64,000 bases of DNA from CAVQRC01 sp963715045 (GTDB lineage: Bacteria; Planctomycetota; Planctomycetia; Pirellulales; Lacipirellulaceae): positions 319,241 through 383,240 of the forward strand of contig CAVQRC010000008.1 of the NCBI GenBank assembly GCA_963715045.1. Reading direction: 5' to 3'. The notes under the pieces were generated by a model. It searched no databases and was not told the DNA's origin. It saw only the letters and a list, made by a program, of their open reading frames with translations. The position numbers and the translations under genes are program-made. Positions 11,204 to 19,991 of this stretch are shown here, piece by piece (position 1 is the stretch's first letter; every line of letters starts with the position of its first letter).

Positions 11204-11629
11204 ATGCCATCCGAATCGCGACGCAAGACCGAGTACGTACGGGTTCCCGTCCAACTGGCGCTGGTCCGACGTCTCTTACTCCATTGGCTGAGCTTTCTCT
11301 GCTTGTCGATCGTGATGGGGGCCATGATTCAGATCTTCCGGGATCCGATGAACGCCTTCAATGTGGGTTGGAGCCGCCTGTTTACGAGTCAAGCTCCTTC
11401 CCTGATCGCCGCCGCGGTGCTGATGCCGATCTTCGTGCGAGACATGCTGCGATTCAGCTTGCGCTTCGCCGGTCCCGTCGTCCGACTCCATCAAGCCATT
11501 CAGCGCGTCGTCGATGGGCAGGAGTTCAAACCCGTGCACTTTCGCAAAGCTGACTACTGGCACGCCCTTGCCGACGACTTCAATCGCCTGCTGTCCGGTC
11601 GTAAGGTGAGCTCCCCTATCGAGGATTGA
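11204..11629 (+). CDS. Small two-TM membrane protein upstream of TadE/TadG genes
   Basis: 141 aa. Two hydrophobic segments (LLLHWLSFLCLSIVMGAMI at ~24-42 and APSLIAAAVLMPIFV at ~65-80) are followed by a cytoplasmic tail RFSLRFAGPVVRLHQAIQRV that resembles the start of a HAMP-type linker but lacks a signalling domain. Its stop (627-629) lies two bases before the TadE ATG at 11632, so translation is probably coupled. I do not recognise a named family; context suggests an accessory of the pilus-like export genes. Confidence 0.6.
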   Translation: MPSESRRKTEYVRVPVQLALVRRLLLHWLSFLCLSIVMGAMIQIFRDPMNAFNVGWSRLFTSQAPSLIAAAVLMPIFVRDMLRFSLRFAGPVVRLHQAIQRVVDGQEFKPVHFRKADYWHALADDFNRLLSGRKVSSPIED

Positions 11630-11631
11630 AC

Positions 11632-12066
11632 ATGCGCTGCCCGCTGCCCAGCCTGATCCGCAACCGAAAGTCAAGATCGTCAAAGAGAAGTGGTACCGCC
11701 GTTGTTGAGCTGGCAGTCTGCACGCCGCTTTTGGTGACGATCATCTTCGGCTCGATCCAGGCGGCCTCCTTGCTCCATGTGCGTAACGCACTCGAGTCCT
11801 CGGCCCATCACGGAAGTTTGCTGGCGATCAAGACAAGTGCGAACGAGAGTGGTGTCATCTCCGAGATCGAGAACCTGTTGACAGCCCGGGGAATCCATGG
11901 TGCGACAGCGACGCTCGCCGGCATCAATGAGCCATTTTCCGAAGTGCAGCGGGGCGAGCAATTCGAAGTCTTGGTGACGGCCCCGGTCGCACAGAACTTT
12001 ACCGGGCCGACGATGTTCCTCGTAAGTTCGAATGTCGAAGCTCGGATCAGGGCGACCAAACAGTAG
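11632..12066 (+). CDS. TadE-family protein
   Basis: 144 aa from the ATG at 11632; a TTG at 11626 overlaps the previous stop and is less likely. The sequence KRSGTAVVELAVCTPLLVTIIFGSIQ is the pilin-like N-terminus of TadE proteins, with the conserved Glu of the hydrophobic segment. TadE/TadF pseudopilins are processed by a prepilin peptidase and help assemble Flp/Tad pili at the membrane. No TadA, TadB, TadC or CpaB gene lies in the window, so the machinery must be elsewhere. Confidence 0.8.
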   Translation: MRCPLPSLIRNRKSRSSKRSGTAVVELAVCTPLLVTIIFGSIQAASLLHVRNALESSAHHGSLLAIKTSANESGVISEIENLLTARGIHGATATLAGINEPFSEVQRGEQFEVLVTAPVAQNFTGPTMFLVSSNVEARIRATKQ

Positions 12067-12141
12067 TCTCTCCCGGCACGTTGTCCTGGTGCCACGCCTG
12101 CGTATCGTCATCCCGGCCAACCCCACCCCGGCGACTTTCTC

Positions 12142-13329
12142 ATGAGTGACGTGACTTCCATCGACTACGGCATCGCAGTTCACGAACCACCTTGCAGGCG
12201 CTCTGCCCGGAATGCCAGCCCAGCCCGCCGCGGCGTGCTGCTGATGCTGATCGCATTTTTGATTCCGGTGCTGATGGTGATTGTCGGCTTTGCGGTCGAT
12301 CTGGCCTACATGCAGCTGGTGCGAACCGAATTGCGGGTGGCGGCCGATCTGGCTGCCAAGGCAGCCGCGCAGGAACTCTCCGCCTCGCAAGGGCAGGGTC
12401 AGGCGATCACCGCGGCGATGGAAATTGCCGCTGAAAACGAAGTCGGCGGAGTCGGCCTGAAGCTTACTGGCAGCGATATCGAGTTCGGTCGCTCCACACG
12501 TCAGGCGAACGGGACCTGGTCGTTTGCCGTCGGTGCCACGCCCCTGAATTCCGTCCGTGTTACTGCCCGCCGCGACAGCACCTCTCCTGATGGCGGACTA
12601 CCCTTGTTCTTCGGTCGCTTCTACGGTCACACGACCTTCGAACCCACCGTTTCTTCAATCTCGAGCTTTCTCGATCTCGACGTGTGCCTCGTCCTCGATC
12701 GCTCGAGTTCGATGAAGCTTGCGGTTGACAGCACCGCCGGTTTCATGTCCTCCGGCGATCCGCGTGCCTGCGAAACGCCGCGGGCAGACAGTCGCTGGGT
12801 CGCCCTGGAGGGAGCCGTCCAGCTCTTTCTGGACCGTCTGGATGCCACAGCCGCGCCCGAATACGTAGCCGTGGTAACGTTTGCCAGCGATGACTACGCT
12901 CCGTGTGGCGAAACGAACACGGCTGCCTCGATCGACCAGCATCTCGATCCTGATTTGACGCTGTCTGAAAACGCGCTCGCCGCGCGGACGGCGAGTATCT
13001 GGAACGGCATGACGGAAACCGACGCGGGCATCCGCCTGGGTACGCAGGTCTTGACCGATGCCACTCGTTCGCGGTCGCATGCTCAGAAAGTCATGATCGT
13101 GTTCACCGACGGCCATTACACGGGCAGCGATCCGGCGGTCGACGCGGCCGCTGCCAGGAGTGAGGGAATTGTCGTACATACCATCACCTACAGCAACGGC
13201 GCGAACCAGACAGACATGCAGAATGTGGCGGTGGCCGGGGGCGGGCAGCACTACCATGCTCCGGATGTCGCCGCTTTGAACAGCGTGTTCGAGCGACTTG
13301 CCGCGACGGTCGCCGTCCTCACCCAGTAG
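12142..13329 (+). CDS. TadG-like protein with von Willebrand factor A domain
   Basis: 395 aa. Residues ~28-75 (ARRGVLLMLIAFLIPVLMVIVGFAVDLAYMQL) form the single membrane helix and Flp-pilus TadG N-terminus (PF13400 type). From ~180 a VWA domain begins with MIDAS motif DLDVCLVLDRSSSM (DxSxS) and continues with KVMIVFTDGHYTG, the usual fourth MIDAS segment. The protein would be anchored with the VWA domain outside, possibly for adhesion. It sits between two TadE genes (76 bp after the first, 16 bp before the second). Intact. Confidence 0.85.
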   Translation: MSDVTSIDYGIAVHEPPCRRSARNASPARRGVLLMLIAFLIPVLMVIVGFAVDLAYMQLVRTELRVAADLAAKAAAQELSASQGQGQAITAAMEIAAENEVGGVGLKLTGSDIEFGRSTRQANGTWSFAVGATPLNSVRVTARRDSTSPDGGLPLFFGRFYGHTTFEPTVSSISSFLDLDVCLVLDRSSSMKLAVDSTAGFMSSGDPRACETPRADSRWVALEGAVQLFLDRLDATAAPEYVAVVTFASDDYAPCGETNTAASIDQHLDPDLTLSENALAARTASIWNGMTETDAGIRLGTQVLTDATRSRSHAQKVMIVFTDGHYTGSDPAVDAAAARSEGIVVHTITYSNGANQTDMQNVAVAGGGQHYHAPDVAALNSVFERLAATVAVLTQ

Positions 13330-13344
13330 AGAATTCCAGCTCCC

Positions 13345-13749
13345 ATGAAACGCCCCCGCACTGCCTCCCGTCGATCTGCCGCGGTCACCGTCGAAACGGC
13401 GATCAGCCTGCCCGTGCTGTTGCTGCTGGTGTTCGGCGGGATCGAGTTCTCCCGCGTCCACACGATCAGCGATACCTGCAGCAACGCCGCGTTCGAGGGC
13501 GCTCGCCGCGGAATCGTGGAAGGTGCGACGGCCACCGATTGTAGGAACGAGGCCCAGGCGATCCTCAACATCGTGGGGATCCACGACTCGACGATTACCG
13601 TCACGCCGGACCCGCTCACCAATCAAGCCAATCGCGTCACCGTGAGGATCGACGTCTCGCTGGACTCCAATAGCTGGGTCCTGCCGAAGTACTTCCTCGG
13701 CTCCACGCTGACACGGACGGTCACGTTGGCTCGCGAAGTCGACCGTTAA
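13345..13749 (+). CDS. TadE-family protein, second copy
   Basis: 134 aa. SRRSAAVTVETAISLPVLLLLVFGGIEFSR has the same layout as the upstream TadE, a basic stretch then a hydrophobic helix preceded by VET. The remainder is a small beta-rich domain. It closes the cluster of two-TM protein, TadE, TadG and TadE, with spacing under 80 bp throughout, consistent with one transcript. Confidence 0.82.
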   Translation: MKRPRTASRRSAAVTVETAISLPVLLLLVFGGIEFSRVHTISDTCSNAAFEGARRGIVEGATATDCRNEAQAILNIVGIHDSTITVTPDPLTNQANRVTVRIDVSLDSNSWVLPKYFLGSTLTRTVTLAREVDR

Positions 13750-13780
13750 CGCGGGCTGGAACCAGCGGGAAAAAACCGGC

Positions 13781-15497
13781 TCAGCCGACGACCAGTTTCG
13801 GTCCTCCTCGCCGCAGCACCACGCCGCACAGCACGACGATTGCCAGCGTTGCCACGCCGCTCGGCTCGGGTACTGCCAGGCTTCGCGTACCGTTCTGACC
13901 CTCTCCGTACGCGATCTGCCAGATCAGAAAGTCTTCGCCGTTGACGAGCCCGTCTCCGTTCGCGTCGCCATCGTTCGGGGTCGCATCCCCTGCGTGCTGA
14001 TTGAAGTTCGCCTGCCACACCAGGAAGTCTTCGCCGTCAACCACGCCGTTCTTGTCGAAGTCGCCGGGAACCGGAACGACGTGCGAGTGGATCGGTAGCT
14101 GCAACACGGAAAGGGTCGACCGCTCTTCACCGAGTCGCGAGCCAAGCGTCCGGCTGCTCAATCCGGGCCCTGTCCCCGCGTGCATGGCGGCCCGACCCCG
14201 TAGATCGGGAAGCCCGAACGTGGTTCGCCCGTCACCGCCGTAAGTCGTACCCAGCAGCGAGAACAGGGCGTCATTCTGGGGGATGCTCAACAACTGCCCG
14301 TCTGCCAACGCCCAGCCCCGCGGGGCGAAATTGCCCGCGAACACCCGGATCTCACCCAGAAAGGGCTCCACACCGCCCCCGCTTCCTGCCTCGTCATCCT
14401 CAGTCAGGATATTCCGAGATGGATAAACTCCTTGCAGAGCGATGATGTAGTTCAGAGCGAGCGATGGCTGCGTATTGTTGTGCGATGATCCGCCGCCGGT
14501 CGCACCGGTGAACGGCCCGGGGCCTGGCGGCGACGCCAGGTGAACGTGGCTGGGCATCTCCGAAATATTCAGGGTTTCCGATTCTGAACCCCACCGACCG
14601 CCCAGTGGCCGATGGGATAGTCCGGGCCCCTGACCAGAGTGAATGGGTGTCCGCCCCCGCAGATCGGGCAACCCGAACGTTGTCCGCCCGTCGCCGCCGT
14701 ACGTCGTGCCGAGCAGCGAAAACAACGCGGTGTTCTGACTGATCTGCAGCAAGTTTCCGTCAGCAAAAGCCCACCCGCGCGGGGCGAAGTTACCGGCGAA
14801 TGGTCGAACTTCGGCCAGCAGCGGATCCAGCCCGCCGCTGCCTGTTCCGCCGTCATCCTCCGCCAAGATGTTCCGGGAAGGATACGTGCCTTCGACCGCG
14901 ATCAAGTAGTTGATTCCCAGCGATGGCTGGATGTTCGCATGAGCCTGGCTCGCTCCGGCGACGCCCGTCACATCCGTTGTGCCAGGCAGCGTGTGGTCGT
15001 GCACTGGAAGTTGACCCAGATTCAACTGCACCTCCTCGCTGCCAAACCGCTCTCCCAATCGGCGATTGGTAAGCCCATTGCCCGTGCCCTCGTGGACTCC
15101 CACCCGGCTTCGTAGATCCGGCAACCCAAATGTCGTACGCCCGTCGCCCCCGTAGGTCGTTCCCAACAGCGAAAACAATGCTTCATTCTGCGCAATCGGC
15201 AGCAACTGGCCATCGGTTAACGCCCAACCTCGCGGGGCAAAGGTTCCAGCAAACAACCCAAGTTGACCGATCAGTGGCTCGAGGCTTCCACCGCCGATTC
15301 CGCTGCCGTCTTCGCCATCGACCAGGTCTCGCGACGGATAGATCCCTTGCAAGGCGATCATGTGGTTGAGCACGAGCGATGGTTGCATGTTTCCGTGGGG
15401 CTGCCCACCGCCAGCCGGCCCCGTCACTCCCTGCGCCTGCCGCCGAGTTCAAGCTGAAAGCACTTATCCACACCATCAGCGTCAGATTTCGGACCAT
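13781..15497 (-). CDS. Secreted triple tail-collar (MdpB-like) protein with dockerin and PEP-CTERM tail
   Basis: About 571 aa once the signal peptide (MVRNLTLMVWISAFSLNSAAGA, start 15497) is joined by a one-base shift near 15440 to the main frame. Three repeats of ~155 aa each contain FAPRGWA, QNxALFSLLGTTYGGDGRTTFGLPDLR and a downstream MPSHVH-type segment: the phage tail-collar/microcystin-dependent-protein fold. Then comes a dockerin-like pair of Ca-binding loops (GDFDKNGVVDGEDF; GDANGDGLVNGEDF) and a PEP-CTERM sorting tail (VPEPSGVATLAIVVL...LRR). It is monocistronic, convergent with the TadE cluster. Probably an exported, surface-sorted protein. Collar repeats fused to a dockerin is an unusual architecture. 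Confidence 0.85.
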
Positions 15498-15779
15498 CGG
15501 ATTCCCTCTCGTAAAGACCGACTGCAGTACGCCGCCGATTCTAGTCGATGGTCTGCACACCGCGAAAGCGCGTCCTTTGCAATCGCCAGGATTCAAGCAC
15601 GCGAGAGAACTGCCCCCCCCAGTGCTGATCGCTCGATCCCTGACCTCGTCCCGAAACCAGGCCCGCACGCGGCGTGCCTGGCGTGTCACCCTTGCGATTC
15701 GGCTTCGCTGTCTTCGCGCCGCACTCTGCTAGAATTCGGCTCGAAACGGATTCCCTGCAGGCCGGGCGAAAGATGATCG

Positions 15780-16877
15780 ATGAGCGATGCGGAATTCAAC
15801 GAGACTTTTGAGCTCACAGGATCGGTCGAGGACCCCACCGGACCGGCGGCCGCCGAGCCTCGGATCTCAGTCACGGCAGACAACGCGGCCCAGATCCTCT
15901 CGACCCTGCCCGCAAAAGTTACCGCGATTGGAGACGAAGTCGGCCAGTGCGTGATCGGGCAAAGGGAGAACGTCGAAGCCATCCTGTTCGCTCTGCTGTC
16001 CTACGGCCACTGCTTGATCGAAGGGGTCCCCGGACTCGGCAAGACCTTGCTCGTTCGCGCAATCGCCCGTGTCTTGGATCTCGAATTCAAACGGATCCAG
16101 TTCACGCCCGATCTGATGCCACCCGACATCACCGGTACGAACATTCTGCAGGAAGAACAGAGCGGGCATCGCGAATTCGAATTTGTGCGTGGCCCGATCT
16201 TCACCCAAATCCTCCTGGCGGATGAGATCAATCGCACGCCGCCGAAAACGCAAGCCGCGTTGCTCGAAGCGATGCAGGAAAGGACGGTGACCGTTTCGGG
16301 GCGAACCGTCGAGTTGCAGGAGCCGTTTCTGGTTCTCGCCACCCAGAACCCGATCGAACAAGAGGGAACCTACCCGCTGCCCGAGGCCCAGCTCGATCGC
16401 TTTCTGTTTCAGCTCGAGGTTGGATATCCCTCGCTCCAGGAGGAAAGGCAGATCGTGGCGGGGCACTCGTTCACGCCGCTGGACGGTCTGCGGCCGCAAC
16501 TCTCGTGGCAGGAAGTGATGGCCTATCGCGACGCGGTCGAACACATTCCGGCCTCGACGAATGTGATTGATTACGCGGCCCGGCTGGTTCGTGCGACCCG
16601 GCCGGGTACCGAGGGCGCGTCGGAATCGGTTGCGCGGTGGATTCGCTGGGGGGCGAGCCCTCGGGCGAGCCAGAACCTGATCCTGGCGGGTCGCGCCCGG
16701 GCGGCCTGCCGCGGCCGCTTCAACGTCGCCTGCGAAGATGTCGCTGCCGTCGCGGCGATGGTGTTGCGACATCGGATTATCCGCAGCTTTCACGCCGATG
16801 CCGAAGGCCAATCGACCGCTTCGATCATTGACCGTCTGCTGGCGGAGATTCCCCACGACCTGGCGTCGACGAGGTGA
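15780..16877 (+). CDS. MoxR-family AAA+ ATPase
   Basis: 365 aa. Walker A GVPGLGKTL, Walker B ILLADEINR and the sensor region ATQNPIEQEGTYPLPEAQLDRF identify a MoxR ATPase. These are chaperone-like enzymes that work on VWA-domain partners encoded next door, and the following genes are exactly that (DUF58, BatA-like, VWA). It overlaps the DUF58 gene by 4 bases (GTGA), indicating translational coupling. Upstream 15498-15779 is a 280-bp divergent intergenic region presumably carrying the operon promoter. Confidence 0.93.
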   Translation: MSDAEFNETFELTGSVEDPTGPAAAEPRISVTADNAAQILSTLPAKVTAIGDEVGQCVIGQRENVEAILFALLSYGHCLIEGVPGLGKTLLVRAIARVLDLEFKRIQFTPDLMPPDITGTNILQEEQSGHREFEFVRGPIFTQILLADEINRTPPKTQAALLEAMQERTVTVSGRTVELQEPFLVLATQNPIEQEGTYPLPEAQLDRFLFQLEVGYPSLQEERQIVAGHSFTPLDGLRPQLSWQEVMAYRDAVEHIPASTNVIDYAARLVRATRPGTEGASESVARWIRWGASPRASQNLILAGRARAACRGRFNVACEDVAAVAAMVLRHRIIRSFHADAEGQSTASIIDRLLAEIPHDLASTR

Positions 16878-17803
16878 CTCCCATGGCGGTTCGCGAACAC
16901 GAGCGGCTCATCGACCGTTTCGACCCCCAGGTCATGTCGCTGCTGCACAGTCTCGATCTGAAGGCCCGCTACATCGTCGAGGGGTTTCTCCATGGCCAGC
17001 ACCAAAGCCCGTTTCACGGGATCAGTGTCGAGTTCAGCGAGTATCGTGACTACCAGCCGGGGGACGATCTGCGGCACCTGGACTGGCAGCTCTACGCCCG
17101 CACGAATCGGCTCTGTGTCAAGAAATACACTCAGGAGACGAATGTGCGGGTGTACGTCGTCCTCGATACGAGCGGCTCGATGGCGTATCGAGGCCGTGAC
17201 GCGTGGGCGTCGAAGCTCGAAGTGGCCAAAGCCGTGGCGGCGGCCCTGACCTCGCTGATGCTCCGCCAGAATGACGCCGTTGGCATGCTCACGCTCGACG
17301 CCGCAACGACCGGCGCGGAATTCATTCGCCCCTCTCAGAAACCGAGCCAGTTCGGCCTGCTGCTCGGACATCTGCAGCAGATTACCGCTGCGGGTGGGCC
17401 CCGACTGGCAACCCTTCTCGACCATGTTCTCCGCTTGATCCACCGCCGCAGCATCGTCCTTCTCTTCTCCGATCTCCTCGAAGACGCCCGCGGAATTACC
17501 GAGTCGTTTCAGCAACTCCGCTACCTCGGTCACGAGTGCCTGATCTTTCAGGTGCTCGACCGCGACGAAATCGAGTTTCCCTTCTCCGATCCGGCCGTCT
17601 TTCGCGACCTCGAAAGCGGCACCCGCCGAACGGTCAATCCGAGCACGGCGAGAACCCGTTACCTCACCCGATTCGAGGGCTTTCTCGCGGAGTACCGCGA
17701 GCTGTTCCGAACTCTCGAGACCCCTCACTGCATCGTGCGAACCGACCGCGAACCGTGGCAGGCGCTGACTCTGTTCCTTACCGAACGCAGACGGCTGTTG
17801 TAA
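16874..17803 (+). CDS. DUF58 domain protein (VWA-like)
   Basis: 309 aa. The segment HGISVEFSEYRDYQPGDDLRHLDWQLYARTNRL is the DUF58 signature and VYVVLDTSGSMAYRG supplies a MIDAS-like DxSxS. The GTG at 16874 overlaps the moxR stop; ATG at 16883 is an alternative. DUF58 proteins are MoxR partners and belong to the same operon. The next gene starts two bases after the stop. Intact. Confidence 0.9.
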   Translation: MTPMAVREHERLIDRFDPQVMSLLHSLDLKARYIVEGFLHGQHQSPFHGISVEFSEYRDYQPGDDLRHLDWQLYARTNRLCVKKYTQETNVRVYVVLDTSGSMAYRGRDAWASKLEVAKAVAAALTSLMLRQNDAVGMLTLDAATTGAEFIRPSQKPSQFGLLLGHLQQITAAGGPRLATLLDHVLRLIHRRSIVLLFSDLLEDARGITESFQQLRYLGHECLIFQVLDRDEIEFPFSDPAVFRDLESGTRRTVNPSTARTRYLTRFEGFLAEYRELFRTLETPHCIVRTDREPWQALTLFLTERRRLL

Positions 17804-17805
17804 GC

Positions 17806-19876
17806 ATGGGATTCCTCGATCCACTCATGGCCCTGGGACTGTTTGCAGCCGCCGTGCCGGTCTGGCTCCATCTCCGTCGTCGCGACGAGACAAACCTCAT
17901 CGAATTCTCGACGCTTCGCTTCCTCGACGACCAGCCGCTCGCGCGGGCACGCCCGCTGTGGCCGCGGAATTGGCCGCTACTGCTGTTGCGGCTGCTGGTC
18001 CTGGGCCTCCTGGTCGCCGCCTTCATGTGGCCTTATGTCGAAGACGCACAATCCGTGGTCATCTCAGAGAGTCGGGTTTACATTCTCGACAACACCTTGA
18101 GCCATCAACGCGACAATGGATTCGCCGCCGCCCGCGATGGGGTCGCCGATGAACTTGCCCGGCACGATGTCACGACGCAGATCGGCGTCGTCGAGCTGTC
18201 GTCGACCGCCCGGGTGATCGCCCGCTTCGGCGACGATGCCCAGACAGCCGCCGCGGATGTCCGCCATCTCGAGCCGTCCGCGACGCGGGGATCGTACATC
18301 GACGCGTTTCGGACGGCGGCCGAACTGCTGAAGAACTCGCTCGGAGCCGAACGACGCATTGTGCTGCTAAGCGACTGCCAGGCAAACCAGTGGACGCTGG
18401 GAGAAGATTCCCCGCCGTTTCTGCCAGATGTCATCGTCGACCTCCCCGAAGTATCCCAGGATTCCAGTTTCCAACCTGAGTCTCTCCAGACCGCAGGCCA
18501 TGCGAATCGTCAAAGATGGCCAACACCAAATCGAGGCCGACGTCGCAATCCACAAGCAAGGTGCGACAGGAACGCCAGTGGTCGCGTTCAAGAGTAACGG
18601 TCGCGAAGTCGCCCGCGTGGAAGGGGCGTTCAGCGAGTCGGAAAGCGACGAGGTCCGTACCGTCGTTGCCAGTTGGGAAGCCAAGGCCGACGAGTGGGTC
18701 GTCGGCGAAGTGCAGCTGCTCGATGCGAGTGATTCGCTGCCCGGCGACGATCGCGTCGTATTCTCACTGCCGCCCCTTCGTCCTGGCCGCGTCGAGTTAC
18801 TTGCGGACTCGCCGTTCCTCCACCGCGCACTGGCTCCCGAGGTCATGCAGAGCCGCTGGGAGTTGACGCCTCCCATGGCACCTCGGGACGACCGCGATGG
18901 CGATCAGGCAACCGACGTGCTGTGCGTCGAGAGCAACGCGCTTGCATCCTCAGCCGTCCGGGACACCATCCGCGACGATCTCAGTGCCGGGCGAGGCGTG
19001 CTCCTGATGGTCGACGAAGCGAACCCCCTGACTGCCGGCTTTCTCCGCGAGCTGGGAATCGAAAGCGAATCCTCCGAATCTCCCCCCGACAAACCGGCGG
19101 AATTCCGGTACGTGTTTGCGGAGCACCCCATCTTCCTGCCTTTCCAAGCGATGGACTTCGGCGATCTGACCGAAGTCAGATTCATGAATTACCGCCGTTT
19201 GCAGGTTCGCGGAGCGGTCCCGCTGGCGTTTTCTGCGGCCGGCGATCCGCTCATCTTCGAAGTCGACGCCAGCCCGGGCCGGATGCTCGTGTTTGCGTTT
19301 GCATTCAACCGCCGCGATACGAACTGGCCCGTCCATCCCACCTTCATCCCGTTCGTGGACAAGTGCCTCGCATACGTGCGGGGCCACACCACGACTGCGA
19401 CCGCGTATGAACCGGGCGAAGCGGTTGTGTGGAACCTCCCCGCCGGTGCCCAGGCGAGTCGGGCCGTCGTGTCGCTGCTCGATCCGGCAACGGGGCTCAA
19501 CGCAGAGCAGAGTCCGGAGCCAATGCGTGTCGAAGTCCGCAACGGCCAGGCCAGCTTTCAGCTCCCACCCCGGGCTGGCCATTACGCAGTGCGTTATGAC
19601 GATCACGACAGGATCGAGGCGATTCTTGACATCAACCCTTCACCACTGGAATCGGACCTGACGTTCGACGCCACCCCGGCTGCACTGACTGCCTGGCAAT
19701 ACACGGCCACCTCGAGCGTGGTTGCCGACGGTCCGGATTCACAACAGGCGGGACTTGCCCTCACCACACGCGAGGCCCTCCAGCAGCAACTCTGGTGGTA
19801 CCTTCTCATCGCCGCGGTCACAGCCGTAGCCCTCGAAACCATCCTCACCACAACGCTGCAAAGCCGCTCCGAGTAG
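17806..19876 (+). CDS. BatA-like membrane protein, one frameshift
   Basis: About 690 aa. The N-terminus MGFLDPLMALGLFAAAVPVWLHL is the Aerotolerance/BatA domain, followed by a second helix (WPLLLLRLLVLGLLVAAFMW). A degenerate VWA region follows (RVYILDNTLSHQRD) and a long periplasmic part ends with a C-terminal helix (LLIAAVTAVALETIL). The frame breaks around 18465, between DLPEVSQDSSF and SNLSLSRPQAMRI; one base restores continuity. It sits two bases after DUF58 in the moxR operon. Role inferred: envelope complex with the MoxR ATPase. Confidence 0.82.
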
Positions 19877-19918
19877 GGCTCCGTTATTTCAGAACCCCTC
19901 AAGTCCGAAATCACAATG

Positions 19919-19988
19919 ATCACCCCACAAACCCATCAACCCACAAACCCATCAACCCACAACATACCCACAAACCCACAAACCCCTC
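19919..19988 (+). repeat. Low-complexity ACCCACAAACCCATCA-type tandem repeat
   Basis: A 70-bp C/A-rich tract built from AAACCCATCAACCCAC units (two full copies) followed by shorter ACCCACAA units. It lies immediately before the GTG at 19992 of the large coiled-coil gene, where an RBS would normally be. Its strand asymmetry (almost no G) contrasts with the surrounding DNA. Confidence 0.65.
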
Positions 19989-19991
19989 CCC

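Noticed and set aside
14001..15776. Plus-strand frames of 60-158 codons across the tail-collar gene
   Set aside because: They are antisense shadows of the minus-strand collar protein, with Arg/Ser/Pro-rich translations and no start context.
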